Below, piece after piece: positions 48,241-59,796 of a stretch of DNA of 64,000 nt (positions are counted from its first letter, which is position 1; each line of letters starts with the position of its first letter). The notes beneath the pieces were generated by a model. That model worked only from the letters and a program-made list of their open reading frames with translations, made no database searches and was not told the DNA's origin. The position numbers and the translations under genes were made by a program. The DNA is from Sphagnum compactum (lineage: Eukaryota > Bryophyta > Sphagnopsida > Sphagnales), in assembly GCA_965153455.1 (NCBI GenBank), contig OZ234499.1:2653731-2717730 (forward strand). The letters are read 5' to 3'.

Positions 48241-50370
48241 GTGAGTGAAGGAAATCATTTATTTACTAAGCTTTTTTTCACTTGCTAGTAGGTACCACCA
48301 GGGCTCTCTGGTGTGTTTTTTTTTTTGTTTTGGGGGAGACAAATTTTGTGGTTTTTTCGACCAAAAAATTTGAATTTTTTTGATTTTTTTAATTTTTTTT
48401 CCTGGGTGTAAACTGTAAACTAGAATTATTTTTCTAATTTTTTTGGTGAAAAATTGCCCATTTTTCAATATCACAAAATTGAGAAAAGAAACCCTCCTAA
48501 GTTAGCCAGTGACAGCCTTTTTTGGGCTGGCTTTATGTAGCTATATTAGAAATTCAAAAGTGCTAAAATCATGTGCTTTTTGAGATTTGTCAATAGTCAT
48601 AATTCTAAATAATTTCATAAAAATCGCCAAATTTCTAAATTCGGTTCAAGTTGGGTAGCCAAATACTTAGAAGGATGTTTTTAAAAATTACTTTCAATAT
48701 TCCGGTGGATCATCGCCACTTTGGCTATACCACAAAATTGCCAAAAAGCACACTGGGGCCCTGTGCACTACCAACTTCTAATCAGTGGTTTTTTTCTTTA
48801 ACAAATTTTGTCATTCTTTTTTTGATAAAAGGAAATGGAAAATTTTGGAATTTTTTTTCTTTGCTTGTGTTTGTAAAATCTGACTAAAATTGCTGGTTTG
48901 CTGTTGAGAAATTCGCCAAATTTTTCATATAGAAATTAGCCAAAAAAAGGGGGGGAAAAAAAAGAAAACATTGGAGCCGAGTTAGCAATTAGCGACGGTG
49001 GTACCAGTGATTTTTATTTTTTGGGGGAGGGGCGAATTTTTTGCAATTTTTCGACCCTGGAAATTTTGATTTCGAGATATGCTTTTTTCAAACAAACTTA
49101 TTTTTATGATTTTTTTGAAAAATGGACCCAAATTTGTTGGATTTTGAAATACAAATTGTCAACTGAAACTTCCAAAATTCCTCACAATTTACAAATAATA
49201 ATAACTTAGTAGAGGCTTCTTTTCAATTGGATGGGCGAGTTTTTTACTATTTTTTTAGGCTGAGAATTTCACTTATCCAAATTTCAAAAGAACTTTGTTT
49301 TATGATGATACAAATGGACAGAAATATTTGTTAGATTTTTTAATTTTTTGTAACTGCCAGATTTCTATATTAGGGTTCCAATAAGATAGGTAGCCAACAA
49401 TATAGAAGGATGATTATTTTTTTTCTCCAACTTAAATTTTTTTAATAGTTAAATTTGGCTAAATACTTTTTTGGATGATCATTGATTTGGCTACATCACA
49501 AAATTGGGGAAAAAAATAATAATAATACCCACAAAGGGGTGGGTACTTACTTTAAAGACCTAATACCTAATGACTTATTATACTTAACTAATGAATACCT
49601 TTGGTAGGGTTGGATAGGCCTAACTGCATTTGTCCCTATTCTAAGCCAACACCTCAAAAAAGGACAAGCCCTTTTTATGGTGAAGAAGCCATCATTCCTA
49701 CTTATTACTTCGCCAAATGAATGTATTTTTGCCCTTTTCTTTAACAATAATTCACTCTCCTATTATTTTTGTTGCAACCTAGCAAAAGAAAGTCCCCCCC
49801 CCCCTCCCCCAAAAGGAAATGGGGTGGGCATCTAAGAGATTCATTAAATGTTTAATTCCAATAGGATATTAGGTAGCCCTATCAAAGTTTTGATTTTGGT
49901 TTTTATGTAAACCAAATGCACAACCATCAATGTTTGGGTACTCAAAACTTATTTTTGCTTAATAATTTAATGACGTGACCCAAAAACAAAAAATGTTAAA
50001 GGGAGGCTATGTTACAATAGCCTCCCCTAGGGTCAGTTTCCACATGGGCAAAACCAATAATTCTTTCCCTTTTTTTTTCAAAATTCAATTCTTTTTTAAA
50101 ATAAATTTGAAATTATTATTTTTTCATGTGTCTACTATGATATTGTCATTCAAGGAATGAAAATTATTCACATTTGGTAGCTTGCCCCATCCAAATGGGA
50201 TTGGGATGGTGTTGAGAACCAATTGGATAATAATCCAAATCAATTGTGATGGTTCTCAACACCCCTCAGTTTCATAATTTTTCACAAAAATTCATTTTTA
50301 ACTTTTTAAAGATTATTTGATGGCAAACATAACCCTAGGGCAAAAGTATTTAGGGTAATATTGGCTCTAG
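48241..50370. other. AT-rich repeat-derived DNA
   Basis: No gene. A module containing GATGATCA or GATCATCG followed by TTTGGCTAYAYCACAAAA occurs at about 48,707 and 49,480 and again near 16,884, so it is a dispersed family. A run of C lies at about 49,794-49,809. Confidence 0.45.
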
Positions 50371-50380
50371 AAATGGAGGT

Positions 50381-50413
50381 GGGAGGGGGGGGTAAGGGGG
50401 GGGGGGGGGGGGG
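50381..50413 (+). repeat. Guanine tract
   Basis: GGGAGGGGGGGG is followed by TAA and then 18 consecutive G (50,396-50,413). It has G-quadruplex potential and is probably length-variable. Confidence 0.9.
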
Positions 50414-50674
50414 TGCATTTTGAAAAACAGAATACCCAGCTCTGGTGGGCCTTTTGCAACCTGAATCTTTTTTTTGCCTTTTGGAAGTATCACAAAGGAA
50501 ACAAGAAAGATCAATTTCTGTGGTATAAAATAAAGCCCTCATAGGGCAGCATTCCCAATGGTGGTCCCTCCCTTGGGGGGGAACCCTTACTCTGGGAATG
50601 CCCCCTGTCCTTAGGCTTGGGCTACTTTGGATTCATCCTTCCATGTGTCTACATATCCAGTATTTATATCATTT

Positions 50675-50930
50675 GTTGGCATTTGGCCTACCAAGGCCAA
50701 AGGATATTGTGTTTACATTTCATTATAGAGTATAGTAGCTTAAGGGATTTTTATTGGCCCCTAGGTAATAATAAATAATAGGTCTATTTTTATATGAGGA
50801 TTTTTGAAAAGACAATTTATTTTGGCTAAGTTGTGTTGAAACTTGAGATTAGTTACGGTGTTATGGTATCTTGAAGGATTTGGTTTCTTTTAGAGGATTT
50901 TTTTGAAGATTATATTTTTGCATGGTGAAG
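50675..50930 (+). repeat. Dispersed non-coding repeat, copy 2
   Basis: Matches 8565-8805 throughout, with small indels such as the extra ATAATAAATAAT near 50,770. Confidence 0.7.
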
Positions 50931-51549
50931 TATTTGAATTTCCGTAATTCTTCTTTTGCCGTAAGATACATTTTAATGTAAATGGCAGGGCCACAGTGTG
51001 ACACACCTCTTGTGTTTTCAAGTTTTGCTTTCCACTCACTGAGGCAATATTCCTCGGCCCACATCCTCCCCCCAACCCCCCACACCAAATGTTTGGACTA
51101 GGTAGGTAGAACTTAATTAGGATTAGGGCAAAATCCCCAAATCCACCATAGTGGTTAAAACTTTAAAAACTGTAGTGATAAAACAAAAGAAGAAGAAAAG
51201 TTCAACCCACACCCCCAAGAGATCTGATAAGCACAGATGGGCCACATCATAGCTTATCCAGATCACTTCCCAGGATGGGAGGATGTAGGACACCTATCTG
51301 GGTGCCTTGATGGGTCCCCACCCCCCACCCCTTCCCCACTACCATACTCCCTCATCGGATTTGGCAACAAACTGCCGAGTAATTAGATTTTTAACCTTAA
51401 TTTGAGACACTTGATTTTTTAATTCTGTCAACAAATTAGAAAAATAGTATAAATTTTCTCTTCAGGTTTTTGAGACAGTTTTAGTGTGTCTCATTCTTCG
51501 GTTCTTGAACTTTAAGGTCTGCAGTTCAAACCTGACAGTCCTCAAAAAT

Positions 51550-51725
51550 CTTGCAAATTTAATTTTTATCAAAAGTTTCGACACAAATAGTAAATAATTT
51601 CTCAAAACTTCGACAACTGAAATCGTTCAGGTACTATCTTGCAATTTTAATTTTTATAAAAAATTTCGACACAAATAATAAATAATTTCTCAAAAATTCG
51701 ACAACTAAAATCGTTCAGGTACATT
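51550..51725 (+). repeat. 88-bp tandem duplication beside the LINE
   Basis: Two units begin CTTGCAA/CTTGCAAT (51,550 and 51,638), share TTCGACACAAATA and AAATAATTTCTCAAAA, and end ATCGTTCAGGTAC. Just upstream (51,486-51,540), GTGTCTCATTCTTCGG and AGTTCAAACC are spaced like tRNA A and B boxes, so the block may be SINE-derived. Confidence 0.75.
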
Positions 51726-53352
51726 CACAAACGCAAAAAGGTGTACTGCTGTTTTGTGGACTTCCGCAAAGCTTTTGATACAGTGCCCCGTGATCTGCTA
51801 TGGCAAGTGCTAGATGAGATGGGAATTGTGGGTCGCTTCATGCAGTGTCTACAGAGCATGTATAGTCAGGATAGCGTCAGAGTTATGCATCCAACAGAAG
51901 GGCTATCAGCCCGGTTCCCATGTGGCATTGGGGTCAAACAAGGCTGTCCACTGAGTCCACTGCTTTTTGGACTCTACCTTGATGGACTTGAGAAACATCT
52001 AGATGCACTTGAGGGCGACAGCCCGCCACAGCTGGCTGACATAATAGTCAAATTACTGCTGTATGCCGATGATCTGGCATTGATGTCAGAAACCCCACAA
52101 GGGTTGCAGAAACAAATAAATGTTTTGTCTGAGTTTTATGTTGACCGACAATTGGTCATCAATGTGAGCAAGACCAAGGTGGTGGTGTTTGAGAAACACC
52201 GCAGTGTAGCGCCAGAGTTCACATACAAAGGGACAACCATTGAGCGGGTTCAATCATTCAAATACTTGGGCTTAGAGTTACATAGTACAAAAGGCATGGC
52301 AGTAGCCATAACCAAATTGACTGCTGCTGGGAAGAAGGCACTGTTTGCATTACGCCGTAGACGCAATGATCTGAGCATAACAGATCCGGAAATACTGTGT
52401 CAGTTGTTCGACTCACTGGTATGCCCAGTACTGAGCTATGCATGCGACGTGTGGACAGGTTGTACAGGGGCGAAAGGGTTGCAACAAGCAGAACAAGTAC
52501 ATAAAATGTTCCTGAGAAGAATATTAGGGGTCAATAAAACAACAAGCACTTTTGTTGTGTTGGGGGAGTTTGGAAGGTATCCATTAGAATATTTCTGGTG
52601 GCAACAAACTCTCAAGTATTATGATAGGCTACGAAAATCCACAGCAGATTGTCTATTGTACTGTGCCTACCAGACCCAGATCCAGATGCTCAGCATGCTC
52701 AATGATAACCAACAATGTTGGCTCCGGAACGTGCAGTTGTGGCTTAAAGACCAAGGTGTTGAGGTTCTCTATGCTAATATCAAGTGTGCTATAGCAAGTG
52801 CACAGGCTTCTTACCTAGAATCTACTTATGGTGAACAGGCCAGAACCAAAAGTAGCAAATTACGTACATACCAGCTGATGAACACAAGCTGTACAACAGA
52901 ATCTGGATACTCATATGCACATCAAAGGTATTTGCAAGTGATCACAAATGTTCAGCTCAGGCAATCTTTGTCAAGGTTCAGATGTTCAAACCATCGTTTG
53001 GAGGTAGAGTGTGGCAGGCATGCAAAGCCTGAGAGTGTCCCGAGGAGAGATAGGATTTGTCGTCTATGTTCCCTAGGAGCTGTTGAGGATGAAGACCACT
53101 TGTTGTTAGTGTGCCCAGCTCACCATGACATTCGTTGCAAGTTTAGTCAACAGTTAGGGAAACAATTGACACCGTGCAGCTTACTTCCTGAATTGATGCA
53201 TTCGGCTAATCAGAAAGCGGTAGCTTTGTACTTAGTTTTTTGCCTAGACAACAGGAGTGTTTTGCTCAAGTCAACTATGTAATTGTCGTCAAATGGATCT
53301 CTCTGGTCCGGGTATTGACGTTAAATTAAAAGAAAGAAAGAAAGAAAGGTAC
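51717..53352 (+). mobile_element. 5'-truncated LINE with intact reverse-transcriptase frame
   Basis: A LINE lacking its 5' half ends in AAATTAAAAGAAAGAAAGAAAG-type (GAAA)n tail at about 53,328-53,347. AGGTAC occurs at both borders (51,717-51,722 and 53,347-53,352), a short candidate target duplication. The coding part is described separately. Confidence 0.7.
51723..53282 (+). CDS. LINE reverse transcriptase, C-terminal part, about 520 codons
   Basis: The frame is open without stops from the 5' truncation to TAA at 53,280-53,282. It lacks the endonuclease domain, the early RT motifs and any native start. Reverse-transcriptase landmarks, numbered from the GTG at 51,741: VDFRKAFDTVPRD (block A, about 7), GVKQGCPLSPLLF (block B, about 64), LLLYADDLAL (block C, catalytic YADD at about 108), VINVSKTKVV and KYLGLEL. 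The C-terminus has RICRLCSLGAVEDEDHLLLVCP, a CCHC-type knuckle usual at LINE ends. A 5'-truncated copy with no nonsense mutation over 1.5 kb implies recent insertion. It cannot mobilise itself without the missing part. Confidence 0.9.
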   Translation: MHKRKKVYCCFVDFRKAFDTVPRDLLWQVLDEMGIVGRFMQCLQSMYSQDSVRVMHPTEGLSARFPCGIGVKQGCPLSPLLFGLYLDGLEKHLDALEGDSPPQLADIIVKLLLYADDLALMSETPQGLQKQINVLSEFYVDRQLVINVSKTKVVVFEKHRSVAPEFTYKGTTIERVQSFKYLGLELHSTKGMAVAITKLTAAGKKALFALRRRRNDLSITDPEILCQLFDSLVCPVLSYACDVWTGCTGAKGLQQAEQVHKMFLRRILGVNKTTSTFVVLGEFGRYPLEYFWWQQTLKYYDRLRKSTADCLLYCAYQTQIQMLSMLNDNQQCWLRNVQLWLKDQGVEVLYANIKCAIASAQASYLESTYGEQARTKSSKLRTYQLMNTSCTTESGYSYAHQRYLQVITNVQLRQSLSRFRCSNHRLEVECGRHAKPESVPRRDRICRLCSLGAVEDEDHLLLVCPAHHDIRCKFSQQLGKQLTPCSLLPELMHSANQKAVALYLVFCLDNRSVLLKSTM

Positions 53353-53645
53353 CTCTTAGATCTGCAAAATACATCGTTTATAAAATACCCAAGAACTTGA
53401 GCACCTGCCACGACAGAAGAAGGGTTTTATCTGGTGGGCTTTGCTATCCATTGAAACAGCCCATTTTATATACAAATTCAAAAGGGAAGTGATGAGTGAT
53501 GAGTAGTGTTCCGAAAAGAGAATAGGGGTGGGGGGCCCAATACGTCATGATAAGTTGCCAAGATTATTGTACATTATATGCTTCCCATTGAGGGACCCCC
53601 ACATGTCATGAGGCCCTTCCAAAACACACCAATCCATAGGTGGGA

Positions 53646-54011
53646 CCACAGTGAACCAGCACCAACCAGCACACCATGAAGGATGAATGGTTAGTGGTCA
53701 CGAAACAGTTTTCTGTTGGGTTCCAGTTAGCTCTCAGTTGCTGTTTTTTCTACCTACATACTAGCAACCCACAAGCAGGATGTTAGTAGGTAGGTAGTAA
53801 AAAAAGCCCTTACATATGTATATATAAACCATGTACTTACCTAGTAGTTACCTATTTTCCTACCTATCTGCCTATATACGAGACCTATTTCCTACAGAAT
53901 TGGTTACCAAGGTGGAACCAAATATTAACTCAGTTGAGGTTCATCCACAACTGAGTGATAAGGGGCATCCAGTGGATGGTGCGCTGGTGGGTGCTGGTTC
54001 AGTGTGACCGG
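53646..54011. mobile_element. Mutator-type (MULE) MITE, copy 2, inverted (366 bp)
   Basis: The left end CCACAGTGAACCAGCACCAA and the inverted right end (CGGTCACACTGAACCAGCAC) pair over about 30 bp. The 9-bp flanks TAGGTGGGA (53,637-53,645) and TATGTGGGA (54,012-54,020) differ at one base. The interior matches the reverse complement of 14,236-14,605. Confidence 0.75.
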
Positions 54012-54109
54012 TATGTGGGACCCAAGACCCAAGAAGGTTAGTTTACATTCTTGGCTTGGCTTGGAGCTTGTACCTAGTCAACAACACAAACTTCCCAGTG
54101 CGGGAGAGG

Positions 54110-54128
54110 CCCCCCTCCCCCCCCCCCC
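54110..54128 (+). repeat. Cytosine tract
   Basis: CCCCCCT followed by 12 C, probably length-variable. Confidence 0.85.
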
Positions 54129-54249
54129 AACACAGCACTAACATTTCCATGCCAGGGATATCCAAACTACAGGGTGCAAAAGCAAAGGGGGGCTTGATGG
54201 CCTGCATTTCACTTCCAAGTCTAGAAATTTCAAGAGATTTCAAGTTATT

Positions 54250-54497
54250 TGCTCCATTGCAGAAATGGGAAAAACCTCAACCGTGCAGCAATTTGTTGCT
54301 CCACCCAACGCCCATTTTTTCCTCCACTCCAAATTCTAGGCGCTTTTCTGTGCAAATTTTGTGAACCTCAATTTTGCTCCACTGTAGAGACAGAAAAAAC
54401 CTCAACTGGGCAGCAATTTGTTGCTCCACCCAAGACCTAGTTTTTCTTCCAAATTCTGGGTGCATTTCTGTGCAAATTTTGTGAACCTCAACTTTGT
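54250..54497 (+). repeat. 125-bp tandem duplication
   Basis: Two direct copies share GCAGCAATTTGTTGCTCCAC and TTCTGTGCAAATTTTGTGAA at a 125-base offset. Confidence 0.85.
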
Positions 54498-54499
54498 GC

Positions 54500-55420
54500 A
54501 CTATTTATCTGTTGCCCTCTCCAGGTTCATATTTCTGCAAATCTTTTGTGTTCCTTCTTGATTATCCATATAACATTGTGATGGATGATCCATGCGATAA
54601 ATTGTGATTCTCAACTTGAACTTTGTGCCACACAATGGGAGTGGACCGTCCTCTTGAGAAGTTCGACTCTTCTCTTCAATTTCCTGTGAAATTTAGTTCA
54701 TATTCCAAAACCCAAATGTCTGTAGAATCTTCATGGGCTGGCCACTGAGCTGAACAAAAAAGCTTTTAGTGGGCCATGAAGGATTATCACATATTCGACT
54801 TCACTTGATAGCCAACCCCAAATGATGTAGTGTTTCATGACGCATTGATCTGATCTGTGAACTTTGGATCTTCCGGACCCTGAACCTCCGGCCCCCAAGA
54901 AAAAACAAAACAAAAATCTAAAATATTGAATCTTCAAGTAGCTTACCAAACACCAAGAGACAACTTATAAAGTTGAGAGTTCTTGGGTTTTCTAATTCTT
55001 CATGGCAACATGTCAAGACTAAACAAGCCACCCAAACATATTGTAAGTTATGGGGATAATTGTAATCAGCTCAAATACCTAGAAGGGCATTGCACTATTA
55101 TAATTACTGAAAAAGTTTAGGTGACCCAAAGATCAAAAAGGATAAAGGTCATTTGAGGATTTTTAAAAACCACAGAAAATGTTAACAAATATAGGCTAAA
55201 CCACATTTCTGATATGCATTGATATATCCAGCATTTTCCTTTTTTTAGACCTCTGAATTTGTAGAGTTCAGAATTCTTCTACCATTCCAAATTTGATGTA
55301 TAAGAAAGTAGATTGGATATTTTCCTCTTTTCCTAACCCATTTGTATTGATCCTTGACATGTGATGAAGTCAGAAAAAAAGGTCCCTACCTTTCAAAAAA
55401 TACATTATATGGATGGTAAA
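54500..55420. other. Intergenic DNA, no gene seen
   Basis: No supported ORF, RNA or bounded element. Confidence 0.4.
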
Positions 55421-55424
55421 GACC

Positions 55425-55660
55425 TTGGGTGGGGGCATCCCCAAAATAAGGGGCCTCAAAATGAGGTGATAGCTGTTGAGGCTCCAAATTTTGGGAATCA
55501 CTGTCTCCCACCCTTGGGGTTTACCTATAGTAAAGCATGAGGCAAATGAACATTACCACAAATTTAAGCCTACATAGATCATGAGGCATGGGAGGGGTAG
55601 GGCTGTTACTATTACTCCTTACGAGGAAGGGAAATTATCCTAAGGAGTATGTTATTTTTT
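55425..55660 (-). mobile_element. Composite foldback element, copy B
   Basis: Reverse complement of this segment follows the 31.3 kb copy: hairpin (ATTACTCCTTA pairing with TAAGGAGTAT), a spacer with CATGCTTTA-TATAGGTAAA, then the GGTGGGAGACA and CCCTTATTTTGGGGATGCCC arms. Decayed but in the same order. Confidence 0.55.
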
Positions 55661-55992
55661 TAATTTATTTTTGGGTCATGGAATAGTTGGTCAAAAATAT
55701 TAGTCACTGGATACACATATGACAAAAGTTGAAGCTTGATGCCAAAACATTCTTGGCTATAACTATTGTATTCAAAGTGTTCTTGGAAGATTTTGTAAAT
55801 AAGTACATAGTTCATTGGTCACATTGCATCAACCCATGAAAGGACTAAAGTTTGTCACCTTGGAAAGATGAGCTAGTGTCACAGTAAAGGGTACACAATT
55901 AGCCTTTGCAATCTTTAATTACATTCTGAAGTCACGAATGAAGGAAATAAAACTATCAACAAACATTAAAGTATAACGGTCCATTAGTACAA

Positions 55993-56110
55993 AACTCCCA
56001 TTTTGCGACTTGTTTTAAGTGACTAAAAATATTGCTTATGACTATTTTCATCTCCAAAATAGTCACAAACAACACCTTTTTTTCATTTAAAACAAGTTGC
56101 AAAATGAGAT
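55993..56110. repeat. Long hairpin / foldback repeat
   Basis: Arms of about 55 nt pair CTCATTTTGCAACTTGTTTTA (reversed right arm) with CCCATTTTGCGACTTGTTTT, continuing to TGACTATTTT around a 7-base loop. Flanks show no clear duplication. Confidence 0.75.
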
Positions 56111-56129
56111 TTTTCTATTAATTGTGAGA

Positions 56130-56470
56130 CTTTTAATCCCACATCATTTACAAACTAAAATACACACCCACAAAGTTAATTTGAAACCTTTCACAGCATC
56201 ACCAAATTAGAGATACACATCCAATGGGTTACTGAAACATCTAAAAACATCTACAATTGAAAATACAAATTCACAATTAAGGCGAAGGGTTAATGAGACC
56301 TCCCATAATATTTGTAATTGAAAATACACACCCACAATTGAGGAAAAGGTTAGATGTGAGACCTCCCACAACATTTACAACTAAAAATACACACCCACAA
56401 CTAAAGTAGAAGGGGTTAGTGTCACGTGAAACCTTCCACATCATTTGCAAATTGGAAATAAACCCCATGA
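56130..56470 (+). repeat. Irregular tandem array, units about 60-75 bp
   Basis: About five units with ACCTCCCACA-ATTTACAA-TAAAAATACACACCCACAA text. It may be part of a decayed LTR, but no ends were found. Confidence 0.65.
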
Positions 56471-59350
56471 TAATGAAGGCAAAATGTTAACTTCTATATT
56501 AGCCCCAAATTGGAAATACAACCAAATTTTAGAAATGTAAATTGGTGAAAATCTTTCCCACGTGTCACAAATTGGAATGTCAAGAAACATATGTAAGCTC
56601 AATAACACCCACCTTTTCCATTTGGATAAAATTGTAATAAGCTTGTGCATGATTCCAAACAATGGCATGTATCCTACCATGATCTTCATACAGGTTGATC
56701 ATGAAATCCTCAATCCAAGCAATGATAGTCATATTAAACAAGGATTGAATTGTGAAATTAGCCCTGGATGAATAGTTCACAATAGACACCCATTGAAAAT
56801 GGTGCCCAAGATTTTAAAATTTTCCTTATGATCTTTTTCCCCAAACCCCCAAAGTACAAAAGCCCCATTTACACCAAGTCACAACAATTTTTCAACAATT
56901 CCTCTGTAGTTAATTGCCCACCCTTCATCAATGCAACCAGGATGACTTTCATGAAATTATTAGAGTTTGACCCTTCTACAATCCATTGAACAAAAAAATA
57001 AAAAAATGGCTTTAGTTCAAGATTCAACCACATACATGTGAACATAAATCCATGAACCATTATCAATGGTTATAACCTTGTCACACGAATTGGCTATGAA
57101 CTAGGTAGATTGAATGGCCTTAAACAATGGCCTTTGGAACTTGAATATACATGACGTTAGTAAAGGTCCAACTAGTTATATCAGAGCAATGCACACTCAG
57201 ATTGTTTGGGGCCCCTATGCCTCTAAAGAGACTAATATTCCAACATTGGACAACCATGTAACATAACATGAAACATATACTTCATTTGAACAATTTTCCA
57301 ATTCCTTTAACTAGTAGGTTTGTTTATTTGGACCAAAACAAACTTAGGATTCCTATGAACATATAATTTCAAGTTCTTCAAGTGCACATTGCAATGTACT
57401 CCCCACCGTTTTTTACCCCCAATTTTGGCATATCTCTTATTACATTTTGATAACCATGATGTTTAATTAATGGGTCTCACTCATAACCAGTGATTTTCAC
57501 TATGTTCTCAATCAAATAATATATTTTGCATTTTATCATATGGATAAACCCTTCCTTTGACAACAAACTCTCCACCCATGGTATGCAAGTTACCCACCCA
57601 GTTTGGAATTTTTGAGTGTTATCATAAGATTCTTTCTGAGTTTTCCCCTCATTTTTTGCTTATTACAAGGTGGGTCAAACTATAAGTTAGACAACTCAAC
57701 AATTTTCTTAGTGGGTAGTGCCTTTGGGTCATGAACCTAATCTATAGAGGAAGAATGACTAACATGTTCAAGTGGTGACAAAAATTCAGAGCCATCAAAA
57801 TCAAGAAAACTTAAATTGCCTATGGTGTTAATTGAATTGACAGAACCAGGCCAAGGTCCAATAAAAGGGATTTTGAACCACTAAAGGATGCAAATAAAAG
57901 AAACATGGTTCAATTTGAGATAAGAAAAATTGAACTTGTAATTGGGCACATGTTCAATTATTCACAATTGGGGTTCCACAAAGGAACATTTAACTTTCTA
58001 AGGAGTCCAAATGACAACTTTGGATTTTTCTCCTATTTACATCATTATAATTGTAGTGGATTCTTTGTGTGAATATAAAAAAATGATGTCATGTTTTAAA
58101 GTAATTAAAATAATTTGAAATAGTTTTGATATACATAAATGTCCTTTTGAATATTTTAAATTGACTATATCATGTGTCTAAATTGCATTTATTTTTTAAA
58201 GAACAAAAAGGAATGCATATAATCATGTAATTGATTTCATTATTTTTGTACAACAAGAGAATGTTTCCCTTTATGCAATTAATCTATGTTCATGAAGGAT
58301 GAATTTGATGAAATAATAAATCATATCGAAATTTCAAACACTTGTTTTGAAAAGCATTAAGGTTGTAAAGGAAAGGACTATTTTTTGAAACCATTTGGTT
58401 AGTTTTTAAATATTCTTTAGGTTTCAAATCTCTAGTTCCAAACACAAGTGTAGGAAATAATAATGTAAAAACACATGTTTAATTGACAATAAATCTTATT
58501 TGGGCATTATTTACATTTATGCTTGTAACCAAAATATTAATGTACAATATTGTACACAATGTGTGAATAAACACCACCATCACACGAATTATTTTAACTT
58601 GGACTATTCAAAATTGCAACAATATTCATGACCTAGTCATAACAAAGGAAGAGGAAGGCAATCACCAACACAACACAATAACAACAACATTCAAGGCCCA
58701 AGAACGAAGGAGGAACGTGATGCACTTGATATGCTTGAAGTTGACAATGAACCAAGATTTTTGAAAACCCCTATGTAGCTTTGGCACAACAAGCACCATT
58801 GCCATTGGCCCCCAAATCACACCTTGATAACACCAACAATTCTTTAACTAGAAATGTTGTAAAAGCCAAAGTAATTAGTTCCATCAAACCAAACCCCCTT
58901 GAGCCCCCATTGTTCAAGCTCTGACAATAATGTTTCATGTCCAATATTAATTCTAGCAAATCTTAGCTACATCATTCAACTACATTCTGGCCAAGGGATC
59001 TTGCAACCTCTTTTACAAATTTTACAAAAGGCGGCAATGGGAGAAAGTTTCATGGTGCAAGTTGGCTATCTAATCCTAAGCTTTACAACAATAAGGGCGA
59101 AAGGAGTTAAGGTTTAGGGCACTTCATAACTATGGAATGATCCCCACCATCACTCTATCAATGGTGGAGGTGGTGAAATGGATGGATGTTGAGGGTATGA
59201 ACCAACAACCTCCATCCACATCCAAAGGCCTATCTAGCAAAATTCTTTTGAAGCAATTTGCTTGGCTCATCATGCAATCCTAGTTGAAGTTGACATTTAA
59301 CATTAATTCATTAGAAAACAATGGTTGGAATAATATAAGAACCCTCCTTG
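56471..59350. other. AT-rich intergenic DNA, no gene seen
   Basis: Short ORFs only, no recognisable motif or bounded element. Confidence 0.4.
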
Positions 59351-59361
59351 GAGGGGTAAAA

Positions 59362-59420
59362 TTTTTACACATATTCTTTAAAAATGGGAAGGAAATTACA
59401 TTAAGGAATATGTGTAAAAA
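59362..59420. repeat. Hairpin with 20-bp arms
   Basis: TTTTTACACATATTCTTTAA pairs with TTAAGGAATATGTGTAAAAA with one mismatch around a 19-base loop. The loop text GGGAAGGAAATTA resembles the hairpin modules at 31.3 and 55.6 kb. Confidence 0.75.
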
Positions 59421-59559
59421 TGCGAGATACTTATAGACATAAGGTTCCTTCCAAATGCATTAGGACAATTCTCCAAGTGCTTTTGGGATTGAAAAGTAAA
59501 GTGAACTTGTTGATACATTGAGGTGTTGAATAGAATATGAAAAAAAAAAGGAAAATGAA

Positions 59560-59715
59560 CATGATGATCAACAGGAACATAAGATTGTGACAATCAAGAG
59601 GAGCACAAAAGCGCAACGACCAATTGGACACCAAGACCACAATGACTAGGAGGAACATAAAAGCATAACAATCAATAGAAACACTAAGATCACAACAATC
59701 TAAAGGAACACCTTG
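59560..59715 (+). repeat. Degenerate minisatellite, units about 33 bp
   Basis: Units resemble GACAATCAAGAGGAGCACAA and recur four or five times with drift. Confidence 0.6.
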
Positions 59716-59796
59716 CACCATAAACTTTGATTAATGAGATAATTTCACACCCATTATTGTTGATTTCTAAGCCCTAAACTAGACTAGACCTCAACC

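Noticed and set aside
51486-51540. tRNA gene from A/B-box-like pair
   Set aside because: No acceptor-stem pairing or cloverleaf is visible, so kept only as a possible SINE relic.
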